Part shown: positions 1-11,290 of the stretch, one piece after another
How positions within the stretch are numbered: the stretch's first letter is position 1
How the letters are laid out: the number at the start of each line of letters is the position of its first letter
NCBI GenBank assembly: GCA_029582165.1
Contig: CM055868.1
Span: 9,065,501 to 9,129,500, forward strand
Source: Portulaca oleracea
Lineage: Eukaryota > Streptophyta > Magnoliopsida > Caryophyllales > Portulacaceae
Length of the DNA stretch: 64,000 nt
Reading direction: 5' to 3'
Program-made: the position numbers and the translations under genes
Notes under the pieces: generated by a model
Seen by the model: the letters and a program-made list of their open reading frames with translations, nothing else
What the model was told of the DNA's origin: nothing
Database searches by the model: none

Positions 1-780
1 GTGACCTATATGTATAAACGCTCATAATTTATTAATTTGTCATGATCCACTTTTATTTGCGTTTGTCCCTATTATTGGATTATTTGCTCTTATGTCTTTT
101 GACAATTATTTGGTATTTTATCAGCTAATTCATATCTTTTGACAATTGTTCTCAAAAAGTCTAGATTTTCTTCCTCATAAATTTTCTTGTGAGACATGTA
201 TACTTTCTAAAGCTGAGTTAAATGAACTATATACTAAATGAAATTTGACTAACAATTTGTTATTTTTGTCAATCTTGTGATTTCCTGTTTGTGTTTTACA
301 ATTTTGTGAATAATGTTAATATTGTTATTTTTCCTATCATGTTTTCTTTTTTCCAGGAAAACAATTCGTCATCTTGCAGACCATATAGAAAATTGAAGTC
401 AAGTTTGTTTTTAGACATAGTTCAACTCGAGGAAGACTTATTAGTTTTTGGATTGCCAATTGTGCGGATTTTTTTATGAACTTTGCTTAGCTAATTGATT
501 TTTGTGTTAGGTATTAGTGTGACATTTTCTTAAAAAAAGAAACTATTCAGGTATATTGGAATATCTTTTGATACTATATATAGAATATATATCATTTCTT
601 TTTACTTTTGTTCTGAGACAATTTTTACATTTCTTAGCTATATTATATATGTTATCTCAATTACTAGCAATATTAATTATTGTAATTTATTGTACAATGT
701 ATGCTAATTGTAAGGTTTGCCATGGATATTGTTTTAGTATAAGGATTACCCTACCATGATACTCTTATGACTAGAAACAA
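1..780. other. AT-rich stretch, probably interior of a CACTA element
   Basis: No convincing coding region is visible; the short open frames are AT-rich and lack recognisable motifs. Because the DNA just downstream (780-1207) carries CACTA subterminal repeats and ends in a CACTA terminus, this stretch is probably the 3' part of that element, whose other end lies outside the window. That is inference from position only. Confidence 0.3.
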
Positions 781-799
781 ACTTGTCATGGATGTTGGT

Positions 800-1207
800 T
801 TCTTAAAAGGTATATTGCCAGGGAAGTGATCGTGGCTAGACGTGTACTTGCCACAGGCCTTAACATGGCCCAAAAAGTGATTGCCATGGGACTTCGCGTG
901 GCAAGAAAATTGTTTGCCACAGGACTTCACGTGGCAAGAAAAGTAATTGCCATGGGACTATACGTGGCAAGAAAAGTGATTGCCACGGGTCTTCCCGTGG
1001 CAAAGGGCAGTGCTTGCCACGGGAGCTCCCGTGGCTACGATTTTTCATTTAGCCACAGTAGTAAATTTCCCGTGGCTACAACCTTGCCACGGCCACTTGT
1101 GCCACGGGGCTAATTTTTAGAAAACCCGTGGCAAGACGATTTTGCCACGGGAATTTCAACTTGTGCCACGAATTTTACCGTGGCACAAGTGACACTGTTT
1201 TGTAGTG
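800..1207. mobile_element. CACTA (En/Spm-type) transposon terminus with subterminal repeats
   Basis: The right edge, read on the minus strand, is CACTACAAAACAGTG, the classic CACTA-superfamily terminus. Inside it lies a dense array of short motifs in both orientations built on CCGTGGCAA/TTGCCACGG, as expected of CACTA subterminal transposase-binding repeats. Between about 826 and 1010 they form imperfect 33-bp tandem units, which is why an open frame with 11-residue repeats appears there; I do not regard that frame as a gene. The opposite terminus is not in the window, so element length is unknown. Confidence 0.7.
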
Positions 1208-1226
1208 TAGTAAACTAACGAATGCC

Positions 1227-1424
1227 AAACGACCTAGAGGAAGGCCAAGAAAACATCCTCAGTAACCTACCAATGGACAATCGCAAGCTGGACGAGGTCG
1301 AGGAAGAGGGCGAGGCAGAGGTGCTAGTAGAGAGGTCGGGTGAGGATCTGGATCTGGTAGAGATAGAGGTAGAGGTACGGGAGGATGCAATGGAGTTAGA
1401 AATGGAGGCTCACAAAGTAGGGTA
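1227..1424 (+). pseudogene. Broken AT-hook / RG-rich C-terminal coding fragment (MULE-transposase-like tail)
   Basis: The frame starting at 1227 reads KRPRGRPRKHPQ, then a stop (TAA at 1263), then continues in the same frame with a run of alternating G and R, a second stop (TGA), and further GSGSGR/GRG-type residues up to a possible splice donor (GTAAGG) near 1424. PRGRPRK is an AT-hook core. An AT-hook followed by an RG-rich tail is common at the C-terminus of plant Mutator-like/SWIM-finger transposases and their relatives, so I read this as a dead fragment of such a gene. The CACTA terminus ends 20 bp upstream and may have interrupted it. The family call is inference; the motif and the two in-frame stops are seen directly. 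Confidence 0.45.
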
Positions 1425-2150
1425 AGGTTTCCTATTTTTTTACTTGATAAGATTTCGCTTTTTTTTTTTTTTAATTGATAAGCCCCCTTGTAAAATCTGA
1501 CACAACCTTATCATTTCTTTATTTTTTTCATGTGCAACAAGCACCCCAACTGTATGTATCAGCAGCAACAGACAATGTTATTGAATGCAACAACAACACT
1601 TTTGAGTTGTTGAAGTAATTACACAAGGTTGGAGGAGATAGTTTTTTTTTAATTTTTTTGTTTGAACTCAATTTGTGATTGAAAACAACAATAGTGACAT
1701 ATATATGATGTATTTTTGGGCAGCCTGCAGTGGCATCAAGCACAATAATTAAGTTGGATTTCTGATTTATGAGGCTATTTTCTCCCTTTTTGGAAATATC
1801 ACAGTTATATATGTGATGTATCTTTTGACAACATGCAGTGGCATCATAGCAGCAACAACATCTTGTTTAGTTGCATTTTTTGGCACAATTTTTGGGCACA
1901 ATTTAGTGGTGCATGTCTGCATTAGTGAAATGTTCTAAAACAGCATCAAGATATGAATTTGTGTTATCTATGATAGAAAGCAATAGCATCTTACACAATT
2001 TACCTCTAACTATGAAACCAATAGGAGCTTGAGCCTCTGACAGAGCTATTATGTCTTGTTTCACAGTAGTTTTATGTTGTTAGATATTTCAGTGGGTAAG
2101 CTTGAGCCTCTAACAAACCTGTATTGAAATGCATCTATCTTTGTGTAAAA
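1425..2150. other. AT-rich spacer, no gene recognised
   Basis: Contains poly-T runs and two similar segments around 1722 and 1834 with the shared core TGCAGTGGCATCA. It could be intron or 3' sequence of the broken upstream gene, but nothing supports a specific call. Confidence 0.3.
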
Positions 2151-2154
2151 TACT

Positions 2155-2370
2155 AAAATTGGGTCAAGTTCGGGTTTGGGGTAAGAAATTCGGGCGTCCG
2201 AATTTTGTGTAAATTTAGGCGTCCAAATTTTGTGTAAATTCGGGTTTAGTTATATTCGAACAAATTCGTGTTCGGACAACTGGGGTCTGGGTTCGAACAC
2301 TACAAAATGTCCGAATTTGAAATTCGGACAAGGTTCGGGTCATAGGATTTTGTTCGATGTCCGAACCCGG
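2155..2370. repeat. TTCGGGT/CCGAA-rich repeat, interrupted by a solo LTR
   Basis: Short units such as TTCGGGT, GTCCGAA and TTCGGACAA recur in both orientations. The same sequence character resumes after the solo LTR at 4992-5030 (GTTAACCCGAACCCG), so the LTR inserted into this repeat. A similar TTCGGGTCGGACAA-rich stretch lies at about 62290-62560. I do not know the family. Confidence 0.45.
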
Positions 2371-4991
2371 TGTGACATCCCGCCTTTTGTTTAACTGACT
2401 AACTTTGACGCTGTGATTTGTTTAAGTGTTTAAATTATATATATGTGACTTATTGATATGTTAGTTTGATTGTGTTAGTTTTTTATAGTATTTATTAGTT
2501 TCTTGTTAGTAATTAGGTGTTGGGAAAAAAAAGAGTGAATAAGAGAGAATAAAAGGAAAAAAGGAAAAGGAAAAGAAAAGGAGAAAAGAAAAGAAAACAC
2601 AATTAGGGGAGGTATATCTTCAGTATCACGTTACTTTCATACACACACTTTTTTTGAGAGAAAGAGAAGGGTAGAGTGAGAAGAAGAACAAGAAGAAGAG
2701 GAGGAAGAAGGAGGAGGATATTAGGGCTTTGATTTTTCAATTTGGTGAATAATTCTTGTTTTTCTTTGATTAAAATTAATAGGGAAAGATTTTAATTATG
2801 ATTTATACTCGAATTTGGGATTGAATTCATGAATTTGAGTTGTTTTTTAGGGTTTGAAATAGTAGAAAACCCTAATTTGAGCTCTTAGAAACTCACCCCT
2901 AACTCGCATGTTTTAGATTGTTTGATTTTATGTGTTGAATGAAATTTGTTGGATATGATGTGAATCTGAGTTTGCATGCACTAGATAGTGATTGATTCTT
3001 GAATTTTAGGGTTTAGAGAACAAAAATTATGGAAAAATATTATTAGAAAAAATTCGTATGAATAATGACTGGGCTACTGTTTGATATTTCGTGAATTATT
3101 GGTTCATCCAAATTGAACAAAATTTTACAGTAGGTTCGAGATGTTATTAGACAGATTGTGGTCAATTTTCATGAATTTTGAAGTTGTATTTTGTGAGATA
3201 TGAATTTTAGAGTGGAACTGCCCTGTTTTTCAGTTCGAATTTGATGAAATTATGTGGTTTTTCATGAATTATGTATTTGGATTTCATGACTCTAAATTTT
3301 ACTGCATATTCTAGATGATATATACTATGTGTGTTTAAGATTTCAAGAATTTAGGATGTTTATTTTAAGAGTTAAAGAGTTTTGAATATATATGCTTGAT
3401 TGGTGTAAATTGGGTTTGTTTGTGTGCTAAGTTGAGTTATCAATTGTGAGAATAAAATGTTTTATGCCTTAAAATTAGTAGGTATGTCAAGTATCATGAT
3501 TTAAAATGTATATTATGCCTTGTTGGATGTTTATCTTGTTGATTATTATGATTTACTTACTTTCAAGAGAAAGAATAGCTTGAGTTTGTTTTTATTAATG
3601 GTGTGATTAAACTAAGTTTGGGGGAATGAGATTTGTGTCTTGCTTTGGGCTATTGCTTATGTGTCGTTCTAGGACTATGGTCATAGTAGTAGTGTCTTTG
3701 TGTCAGGTCGCCTGGTTAGTACCTTGAGTGGGCACTGCCCGATTCACCAAGATGTGATTTTCAGCCTGTTTGTTTTGGATCTATGTGAGTCCCTAGTTGG
3801 TACCTTGAGTGGGCTTTGTCCGGTCCGCTAGGATGTGAATGAGACTGCATAGTTTGTGAATTGAGGATATATGCGCACTAGAACGATGGGTCCCTGGTAG
3901 GTACCTTGAGTGGGCATTTCCCGGTCCATCAGGATGTGTTTGTGACCCTTGGGATGTATATGTGCTAGTCCACTAAGTGAGTTATAAGTTGAGTTCCCCT
4001 ACAACAAGTTACTTTAATTAATTGAAAAGAATTGTGTTGTGTTGTGATTTGTGTTAAGCTTTTCGAAATGGGTATATTGTAATTATGTGTGACTTTGATT
4101 ATGAAATGTGATGAAACTTTGATAAGAATGTGATAGTTTGTGTAAATATGTGATATGTATCTATGAGTTATGGTTATATTCGAGTTTTTTGTCTAGCTTA
4201 GTAGGTTTTACTTCCTTTTGGACTCGAGTGAGGACTGTGAGCCCAAGGGATATGATTGGTATGGGACAACCATGGATAGTTTAGTGAATACTAACAGTAG
4301 AGTTGTTGGGGGACTTTAGTGAGAGCTAGGGCTCCCAAATCGTACATGGTATGGGACATGTATGGCTGAGTTAGTCTCGTTGCTTTTCTTATAACACTTG
4401 TGATATTTTGTATGTGTATGTTTTGAATCTTTTAGCAAATGACGGATTGAGTTATATGAGCTTAAGGTGATTCTTTGGTACATGTTCCTTTGTCACTTCC
4501 CTATGTTTGTAGCATATTAGAAAGTAATAATATTATATGATAATGTGCTTATGTGCTAACCTGTTAATGTGCAAAGTGTAACAACGAGGGAGATAAGGAT
4601 TATTCGCTGGGGTCAGGGAGCTCATGACCTTACCTTTTTTTCAAGTTTTGAAAGCGGAAAGGCAGGAAGGTACCTTTATGACTAGCTCTTGAAGTCTTTT
4701 GGAGTTATGGCTAAGAAGGAGGCTTGAAGTTATATTTTTTATAATGAAAGTGTTGTTAAGTATAATATGGTTGTATTTTGTGTGTAAACTTTGTTGAATG
4801 TAAGCATGTACGGATTTGTATGTGTTAGATTGACTCCTACGACCTAAGTTTGAGTTTTGTTATGGAGAAAGGCTTCCGCTGCTCTAAGATATTTGGGAAT
4901 AGTTATGGTTTGGAGTTTAGGTAGCCTTGTAGGTGTCGAAGGAGGACCCCACGGCAGTGATGTGCCTGGCATCTTAGGTTGGGGCGTTACA
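2371..4991 (+). repeat. Solo LTR of a Ty3/gypsy-type retrotransposon (2.6 kb)
   Basis: Begins TGTGACATCCCGCC and ends GGGGCGTTACA, so it has TG...CA ends and the conserved GGGGCGTTACA 3' terminus also present on the chromovirus LTRs at 40.6-55.3 kb. It is flanked by near-matching 5-bp direct repeats, CCCGG before (2366-2370) and ACCGG after (4992-4996). No internal domain is attached, so this is a recombined solo LTR. It has an A/G-rich stretch near 2525-2730 and a three-fold internal repeat at 3711-3937. Confidence 0.8.
3711..3937. repeat. Three imperfect repeats inside the solo LTR
   Basis: The phrase TACCTTGAGTGGGC followed by a CCGRTYCRYYAGGATGTG-like stretch occurs three times, roughly 80-100 bp apart, in the same orientation. 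This probably reflects local tandem duplication within the LTR U3 region. Confidence 0.6.
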
Positions 4992-5215
4992 ACCGGGTTA
5001 ACCCGAACCCGATATTTTTGCCACCGCTAGTTACTACATGTTGTACCCTGTTCTCAAGTACAAATGTAAGTTTTATTTAGTTGTTCGAAAACTTAATAGG
5101 TTGTCCCCAGTGTTTCAAAAAATGGTTTCAGATGGGGTTTTGTTCTCCAGGAAATGGATTGATTAATGTAGTATGTAATATGTATGACTATAAGTGGAGC
5201 GGTTCCCGATGCGCG
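4992..5215. other. Spacer with resumed CCGAA repeat, no gene
   Basis: The first about 40 bp continue the GTTAACCCGAACCCG-type repeat that the solo LTR split. The remainder is unremarkable AT-rich sequence. Confidence 0.35.
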
Positions 5216-5745
5216 GTGGATTGATGATGAGTAGCTTGAGTTGATTAGGTTGAGGAGAAGAGAGAGACCCATTGAAGACCCATGACCATAGAGATGGGGG
5301 AGGAGAGAAACTCAATCATCCTTGCTTGAACAATATGAAACTAGCCTTGATCTTGAGTAATATCAATGAAGGAAAACCAAAATCAAACATTCAATCACAA
5401 AAGCTTGAGCACACACAAAGGTTTCATATGACCTTGAGCAAGGAGAGTCCACAACCTTAGGCCTAACACCTCACCAAGATTATCTAGGAAAATCCACCAA
5501 TAATCACTAAAGGAATGATTTGAATCACCACCAAATCACTTGGAGCGTTACCGTCGCGTGGGTGGGTGAAGATTAGCTTGAGTGATGATGGATGATCGAT
5601 ATTCAATAAGAACAAGGGCCTTGAACACCCAAAGGTTGGATATGAACCACAACTCTAGGCCTAACACCCCACCATGATTATCCAAGGTAATTCATTAAAT
5701 AATCACTAAAGGAATGACTTGAATCACTACCAAACTTGATTGGAT
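5216..5745. repeat. Imperfect direct duplication inside a decayed retroelement
   Basis: Two similar blocks in the same orientation: one from about 5216 to 5540, the other from about 5565 to 5745. Both contain a TAGCTTGAG segment, a TAGGCCTAACACC segment and an AATCACTAAAGGAATGA segment, with small differences. They appear to belong to the LTR or untranslated part of the decayed minus-strand element that continues to about 7880. Confidence 0.5.
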
Positions 5746-5749
5746 AAAG

Positions 5750-7880
5750 ATAACAAGATTTTTGAGAGAACAAGGGAGAAACCCAAACAATGCTTAAGCA
5801 TCACATTCATATTCAGCAAAAACTCCCTAGAAAATAAGCTAAGGGGGTATTTATACTAATGAGGGGTAAAACAGTAAAACACAATGATTCAGCAGCAGAA
5901 CACGCGTAGCAGCAGGCCGTCGCGGGTGCCACGGAACTTCGGCGTGGTTTCGGCAACATCCGGCAGCAGCGGGGCTGGGGAAGGTCGCAGGTGCGACCCC
6001 AAGCGTCGCGGGCGCGACAGACATCTGGAAAAGGCATGGACAATTAGGCAGGCAGAGGTCGCGGGCGTTAACCAAACTGTCGCGGTCGCGACAGCGTTCT
6101 GGGGCAGTTTTTCCTGCCGACTTTAAACGCGCATAACTTCTTCATTCGAGCTCCATTTTAAGCCTATAAGATATCGATGGAAAGCTCTCGGTGTGTACTT
6201 TAAGCTCTCAAAATTTGAGATCTATCGAAATTGTATTCAAGGAGTTATGACCCAAAGAGTGAAGGCACGTCCATTCCAACAACCCACGTTGACCCTTTTC
6301 CGCTTATTCTTTTTGAAAGACTCCGGACCCTTTTAAAGGCCCGAAGTAGGTCCCGATGAGGACCCGTAGCTCCAATTCCATGGTCCGGGGTCCCATTTGA
6401 AGTGGATGGCACACCCGATGCCGATCAACTCATGACTCAATGGTCTCGGGTCCACCTTGAATTGAAATGGACTCCACACCCGATCTTGGAGTTGCTTCTC
6501 TCGTGTTCTCGGGAGGGGGTGCGGATAGACTTGGAAACCATAGATCCCAAGGCTCGGGCCCCATCCCGGTATGATCCATACTCCCCTTCTTGAAAAAGAG
6601 TTGCCCTAAACTCTTGGGAGTTAAAATGAAGGTTCACTTCGGTGCTCGGCCAACCGTTACATGAACCATCCAACACAACGATCACAATCACGCTATGAAC
6701 TCCACCCTGCTTGAAGACATAGGAATTCTTGAAGAGGTTTGGGGGTGAAGGACAAAGGACGGAAGGAGGAAATTTTTGAGGAGTTAGGGAACGCTCAACC
6801 TCACTAAGCTTGCCACTCGGTAAAGACAAAGCTATGGATCGCTTGTCCTCACCAAGAGCACACTCATCTCGTGTTTCACTCAAAAGGAGGTTCCTCAACT
6901 CACTTCCCTCCCAGGTTTCGATTCGATGTGGGGTTAAGTGATTCAAGCACTCAAAGCCAAGTAAATGATCTCGATCCATTGAACACGTAATCCCACAAAT
7001 ATTGTATCTCGAACTTCCAATAGTACCCATTCAACAACGAATCCTCGAATAACCAATGTCGCCCACATATCATGTATGGCATATTCAAATAGTTCACATC
7101 AAAACGACCAACATGCAAGCAATATTCATCAAAGGACGACACAAATGAAGAGCTCATAGACTTTGGTTGTACTAGAATCAAGGTATCATCAAACCCAAAT
7201 TTGCAACTAGACACCAATCGAACACCAAGATTCTTAGCATTCCACTCCAGAGAATTTTCGATCGAGAACATCACATGCTCATCATAAAACTTATCATGCC
7301 AATAAACAACATCAAACAAACAATGCCTCCCAAAAATCATGCACAACTCACCCAAAGACTCTACACCACAACGTCCATTTTTCAAGCATGATTCAATATA
7401 TTTCAAAGGAGAGCCTTCGGTTACCTTGTTCTTCCCATAGAGAAGAATTTGAGTGCCCATGAGTGGAAGGGAATGTGAGTCATCTCCATTGGTGCTTAAT
7501 TTCTCGAGCGGTTGTAATGATAAAACCAAAGGAACTTCTACTTAGGCTTTTTCAACAATGATGAGAGGAAGGGCAAGATCGACGTTTTCAACCTCCTCGT
7601 GGCATGGAGTTTCACCAAGCTCACCATGTACATCAAGAAGCTCACGAGGTTTCCTTCATCGGCCACAGTGCCATTAACCGCGTCCATTGAACTTTCCTTT
7701 TTCTCAACCTCCTCAAACTTTCCAAGTGTTGAAGTGAGGTTTTGCTCATCAACACCTTCTACCATGTCACTTGCTTGCTCCTCCACACCAAAAGATTCCT
7801 CAATCCAAGCTTCAGCCATAGCCATTGTCGGACATTGCAAAGCATCGTGTCCCACACGTCTACATTTGACACATTTTTGA
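5750..7880 (-). mobile_element. Decayed LTR-retroelement (gag zinc knuckle remnant, non-coding body)
   Basis: On the minus strand a retroviral-type zinc knuckle, CVKCRRVGHDALQC (CX2CX4HX4C), is readable at 7832-7873 and is followed by degenerate open frames at 7538-7855, 6951-7529 and 6437-7030. These frames contain no protease, reverse transcriptase or integrase motif that I recognise. A zinc knuckle followed by long non-catalytic sequence suggests a non-autonomous LARD-like derivative or a gag-only remnant of a Ty3/gypsy-type element. Exact termini were not found. The element class is inference; the zinc knuckle is seen directly. Confidence 0.5.
7538..7873 (-). pseudogene. gag-derived fragment with CCHC zinc knuckle
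   Basis: The knuckle lies at the N-terminal edge of this fragment, followed by an acidic tail (EEVEKKESS and similar). In retrotransposons the knuckle is the nucleocapsid RNA-binding module near the end of Gag. No capsid-like sequence was found upstream on the minus strand, so the fragment is truncated. An unrelated cellular CCHC protein is a less likely alternative. Confidence 0.45.
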
Positions 7881-7884
7881 GACG

Positions 7885-8375
7885 TAAAGGTCGTTAGTGG
7901 GGAACAGTGGAATGACTTCTTCCGGGAGGAATCCTCTCTTCTTCTTTGCCCATCAAGTGACGAAATGGGTTATTGACTATACATGTAATAATTCCATGAG
8001 CAGCTATTTTATTAGTTACGACCTTCTCAAGCTCTTTCCTATTTGTTATTGCCTATGTTCTCTGGTGGTGTTACTTTCGTATCCTCTGTCATTGTCTCAT
8101 GTTTATTTTAATCCATTTATGGCGTAACTGTTAGGAAAATGAATTATACAGCACAATGAATTATACTGTGAACTTGCAGACCTTCCTTGAACAATAAACA
8201 ACTACATTCAGCTCAACTTGTTTACCATTTGTTCTGAATCTTTGAGACTTGAGACCAAAGAAGCTACAACTTGAAATCAACATTGTAAAGAAGTTAATCC
8301 TTCTAACAAAATGATAATTTCATTTCTCAAATCATTCTAGCACAAATGAACATCCCGTGCCAACCATACAATTGT
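7885..8375. other. Spacer, no gene recognised
   Basis: AT-rich sequence without long meaningful open frames or clear repeat termini. Confidence 0.25.
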
Positions 8376-8379
8376 ATTC

Positions 8380-8700
8380 CTAAATGTTCCTAGCTAGCAC
8401 AACAACCAACATAAAAACTACAAAACAAAAGAAAATTTGTTTCACACCAAACTTTGATGATGCTTTCACCAAATCTGCCTCAGCTCTTATCCTCATTTCT
8501 CTTTCTTTTGCAATTTCATCCCTCAATTTAGCAACCTCTTCTTCCAGAACTTGTATTCTTCGATATGGGTGGAAATCTAATTCAAATAGTGTTGTTTGGT
8601 TGGGGTTCAAGAGCACCTCATCTTCCCATTTGAAAAAAAATTCATTTATCCACCTACATCAATGGAAAATCGCAGTTCATGCTCAACAATTGGCCAATTC
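8380..8700 (-). pseudogene. C-terminal fragment resembling a GRF-type zinc-finger protein (coiled coil plus membrane tail)
   Basis: The minus-strand frame from 8616 to 8380 encodes 78 residues: a heptad-rich stretch (IQVLEEEVAKLRDEIAKERE) followed by a hydrophobic segment near the end (FFCFVVFMLVVVLA), which would be a tail membrane anchor. Just upstream in the same frame is FFFKWEDE, similar to the GCxFFKW(A/V)DE end of the GRF zinc finger. Plant genomes contain many small GRF-finger proteins with this order of finger, coiled coil and terminal hydrophobic segment. The first half of the finger with its Cys residues is not recognisable, so this is probably a truncated pseudogene. Family identification is by memory of the pattern only. 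Confidence 0.35.
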
Positions 8701-9006
8701 ACAGTACACAATTTAAAATGGCCAATTCACAGTTTCAAATAGGGGACAAAGCCCAACAATTACCCAATTCACACTTCACAGTTTCAAATTGCCAAAACAA
8801 CAACTAATTGACTGGTAGCCATACTCGGATGGTTCAGGGAGGGGCAAAAACACGGGTCAAGCTTGAAGAAGGAATAGATTTACGAAGAAGAAAATTTTCA
8901 GAAAAATGACAAGCAGATTGAAGACTTTCATAATTTGAGAAGGAGAAGCTGTAGAATTTGACGAAGCAGATTGAACAAGGGATGCGTTTCCAAACTGAGA
9001 AGAAGC

Positions 9007-9300
9007 CTAAACAATTTGAGAGGAGAATTTGAGAGAAGAACTTGACGATGTAGTGAATTTGAGAAGGAGAAAAAGAATAATTGAAGAAGAAGGAGAATTT
9101 GAGAAGAACCCAGAACAATATGAGAGGATAATTTGACAGAAGAACTTGACGAAGCAGCGAATTTGAGAAGGAGAAATAGAATAATTGAAGGAGAAGGAGA
9201 ATTTAAGAAGAACCCAAAACAATTTGAGAGGAGAATTTGAGGAGGAAAATGATGAAGAAATTGATGGAAAACAATTTGAGGAGTGACGAATCTGCAGATT
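9007..9300. repeat. About 105-bp tandem repeat, three copies, purine-rich on plus strand
   Basis: Units start near 9007, 9112 and 9218, each with an ACAATWTGAGAGGAKAATTTGA-like start, then an A/G-rich run. The period is about 105 bp. The shadow frames on the minus strand (poly F/S/L) reflect the pyrimidine-rich complement and are not regarded as genes. Confidence 0.7.
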
Positions 9301-9469
9301 GAAAAGGAAAACTTTGAAGGAAAATGTGAGAAGGGCCGAAGAAATTGAAGAAACACTGAAGAAATTGACAGGAGAAGGACATTGTTAGGTTTAAGAATGA
9401 CATGGGAAATTGTTATGTTTGATGAGGTGGATATGTTTAAAACACACGCCCAACCTGCCACATAAGCTT

Positions 9470-10930
9470 TCCGCCGTCCATATCATTCGACCGCCACTTC
9501 CAACTTCAGTAGACTCGGTGGTGGGACAGTCACAAATACCACCTTGATTCTTTGGGCCATACAAACTTAAATATAAAGTTTGGGATATTCTGACTAACTA
9601 CCCCAAAAGTTTGGGATTTTTAAAATAAATTTTCCTATTATAATTATAATAATAATTATTACTATTATTATATTAATACTATTAGTATATATTATTATCA
9701 TAATATTTATTAATTAAATATCTATAAATATATAAAAAATATGTTTGAATTTTGAAATCGTGAGCTATGAGTGAATTTCGGTCTTTCTAGCCAATGAGAA
9801 TTTAGAAAAACAAAAATCAATAACCACTTTTCCCGCCCATAAAAAATACAGTATTTTACCCAAACTCAAACTCTATACCTTTGCAGTTATTATCTCTTGA
9901 TTTTTTTTCAGTTATAACAACCTTCAATATTTGATTTTATTATCCCTTGATTTTTGCAGTTATAATCACTTTCAATATTTGATTTTTTTTTCAAATATAA
10001 TTCTTTATATTTACCCTCATCAACAGAGATAGGCTTCTGGCAATTTTAGAGTTGTCTCCGCATCTATGTCCTTTCACGCCTCTCTTTATCTCGCTCTTCA
10101 ATTCTTTTCAGACCGGCCAAAACGCCCAGTTCGGAAACCATCCCTGAAATATGAAGTCATCATCATTGTCTAATTGTCGGCGCTTTCGCGTTTTGCATCA
10201 TCACTGCCTGATGACACAATGAGGTTTGGTGAGGGCGATGATGACGGCTTCCCTAATACAATTATCAAATTATAAGTGTTGAAATTAAAGTCGTAAACTA
10301 CTTCCATTTTGTTGGTAATTTTGAAGACAATTGGTCCAACTTAATAAAATGTCAAGCATCAGTGGTGTTTTGATTGGGTATTGACAAACAAAATTTCGTA
10401 AAATTTTGGTGCTTCCACATAGTTTTATTTTTGTTTTCTTCTTAGTTTTTTTTTTACGTGATTTTCCTTTTAATTTGTTACTTTATTGGTGTTGATTCAT
10501 GTATGTCTTATGCATTTTGATAGTGGGTATATATGCTTTTATGGTTCGCAAATTCATGCTTTCAACCCATGTTGTAGGATATATTAATACTGATCTGAAG
10601 ATAGCAATGGTATTACTGTATTATCTTATAGTCTCGAATTTCTTACTATAAATTCTCTTTTAGTATTTGAAACAAATTCTCTATTATCATTTGACGAATT
10701 TTTGATCATTAAGCACTTTAGCTCATTAAAGATTTGTTCATTACGGGCATTAGTATTGTAATTGGCCGAAGATTGGGGGGAAAAACAGTTTTACAAAGAG
10801 GTATGTAACTTTCACACATTAAATTCAATTTATATAATTTGTTTCATTTAATTATATAATTGAATAAATGATAAATTTTAATCGCTGGTGCAAGAAGTAT
10901 GACATGATTCATCATTGGCGCCACATTATT
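9470..10930. other. AT-rich intergenic spacer
   Basis: No coding region recognised. A phrase with AAGTTTGGGAT occurs twice around 9575-9620, suggesting a small MITE edge, but I could not pair its ends. Confidence 0.3.
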
Positions 10931-11236
10931 CAACATTCGTAGCTAGGGGTGTTCACGGTGCGGTGACGATTTCACGAAGCGGTGCATCGGCCGAAACGGT
11001 TTTCCAAAATCGTAAACCGTAACCGTAACCGGAACACCTAGTATTTTAAAATCGGTGCACCGAATTTAAAAGTGCGGTATTACCGGTTAACCGGGACCGC
11101 CTTTATTTCCATCAAAATTTTAAAATCATCATTCAATCAACCCAAAAAAAAAAATCAAGCTCGGTTTCGACCGTGTCTGTGTAAATTTTTTTTTGCTTGC
11201 TAGTTCCCACTGTGTCTATGCAATTTTTTTTTTAAA

Positions 11237-11238
11237 AT

Positions 11239-11288
<50 letters not shown>
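11237..11288. repeat. (TA)n microsatellite, left border of E1
   Basis: Uninterrupted TA dinucleotides directly abutting the left TIR of E1. It is part of the tract that seems to have served as insertion target. Confidence 0.9.

Positions 11289-11290
<2 letters not shown>

Noticed and set aside
826..1113. Open frame with 11-residue repeats (KVIAMGLRVAR-type)
   Set aside because: It is a by-product of the 33-bp subterminal repeats of the CACTA end; the same repeats read open on the opposite strand.
2297..2312. CACTACAAAATG as a possible second CACTA terminus
   Set aside because: No subterminal repeats next to it, wrong orientation and position to pair with the end at 1207, and embedded in the TTCGGG repeat.
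8834..9461. Several minus-strand frames rich in F, S and L
   Set aside because: They translate the pyrimidine-rich complement of a 105-bp tandem repeat; no domain, and frames overlap one another.
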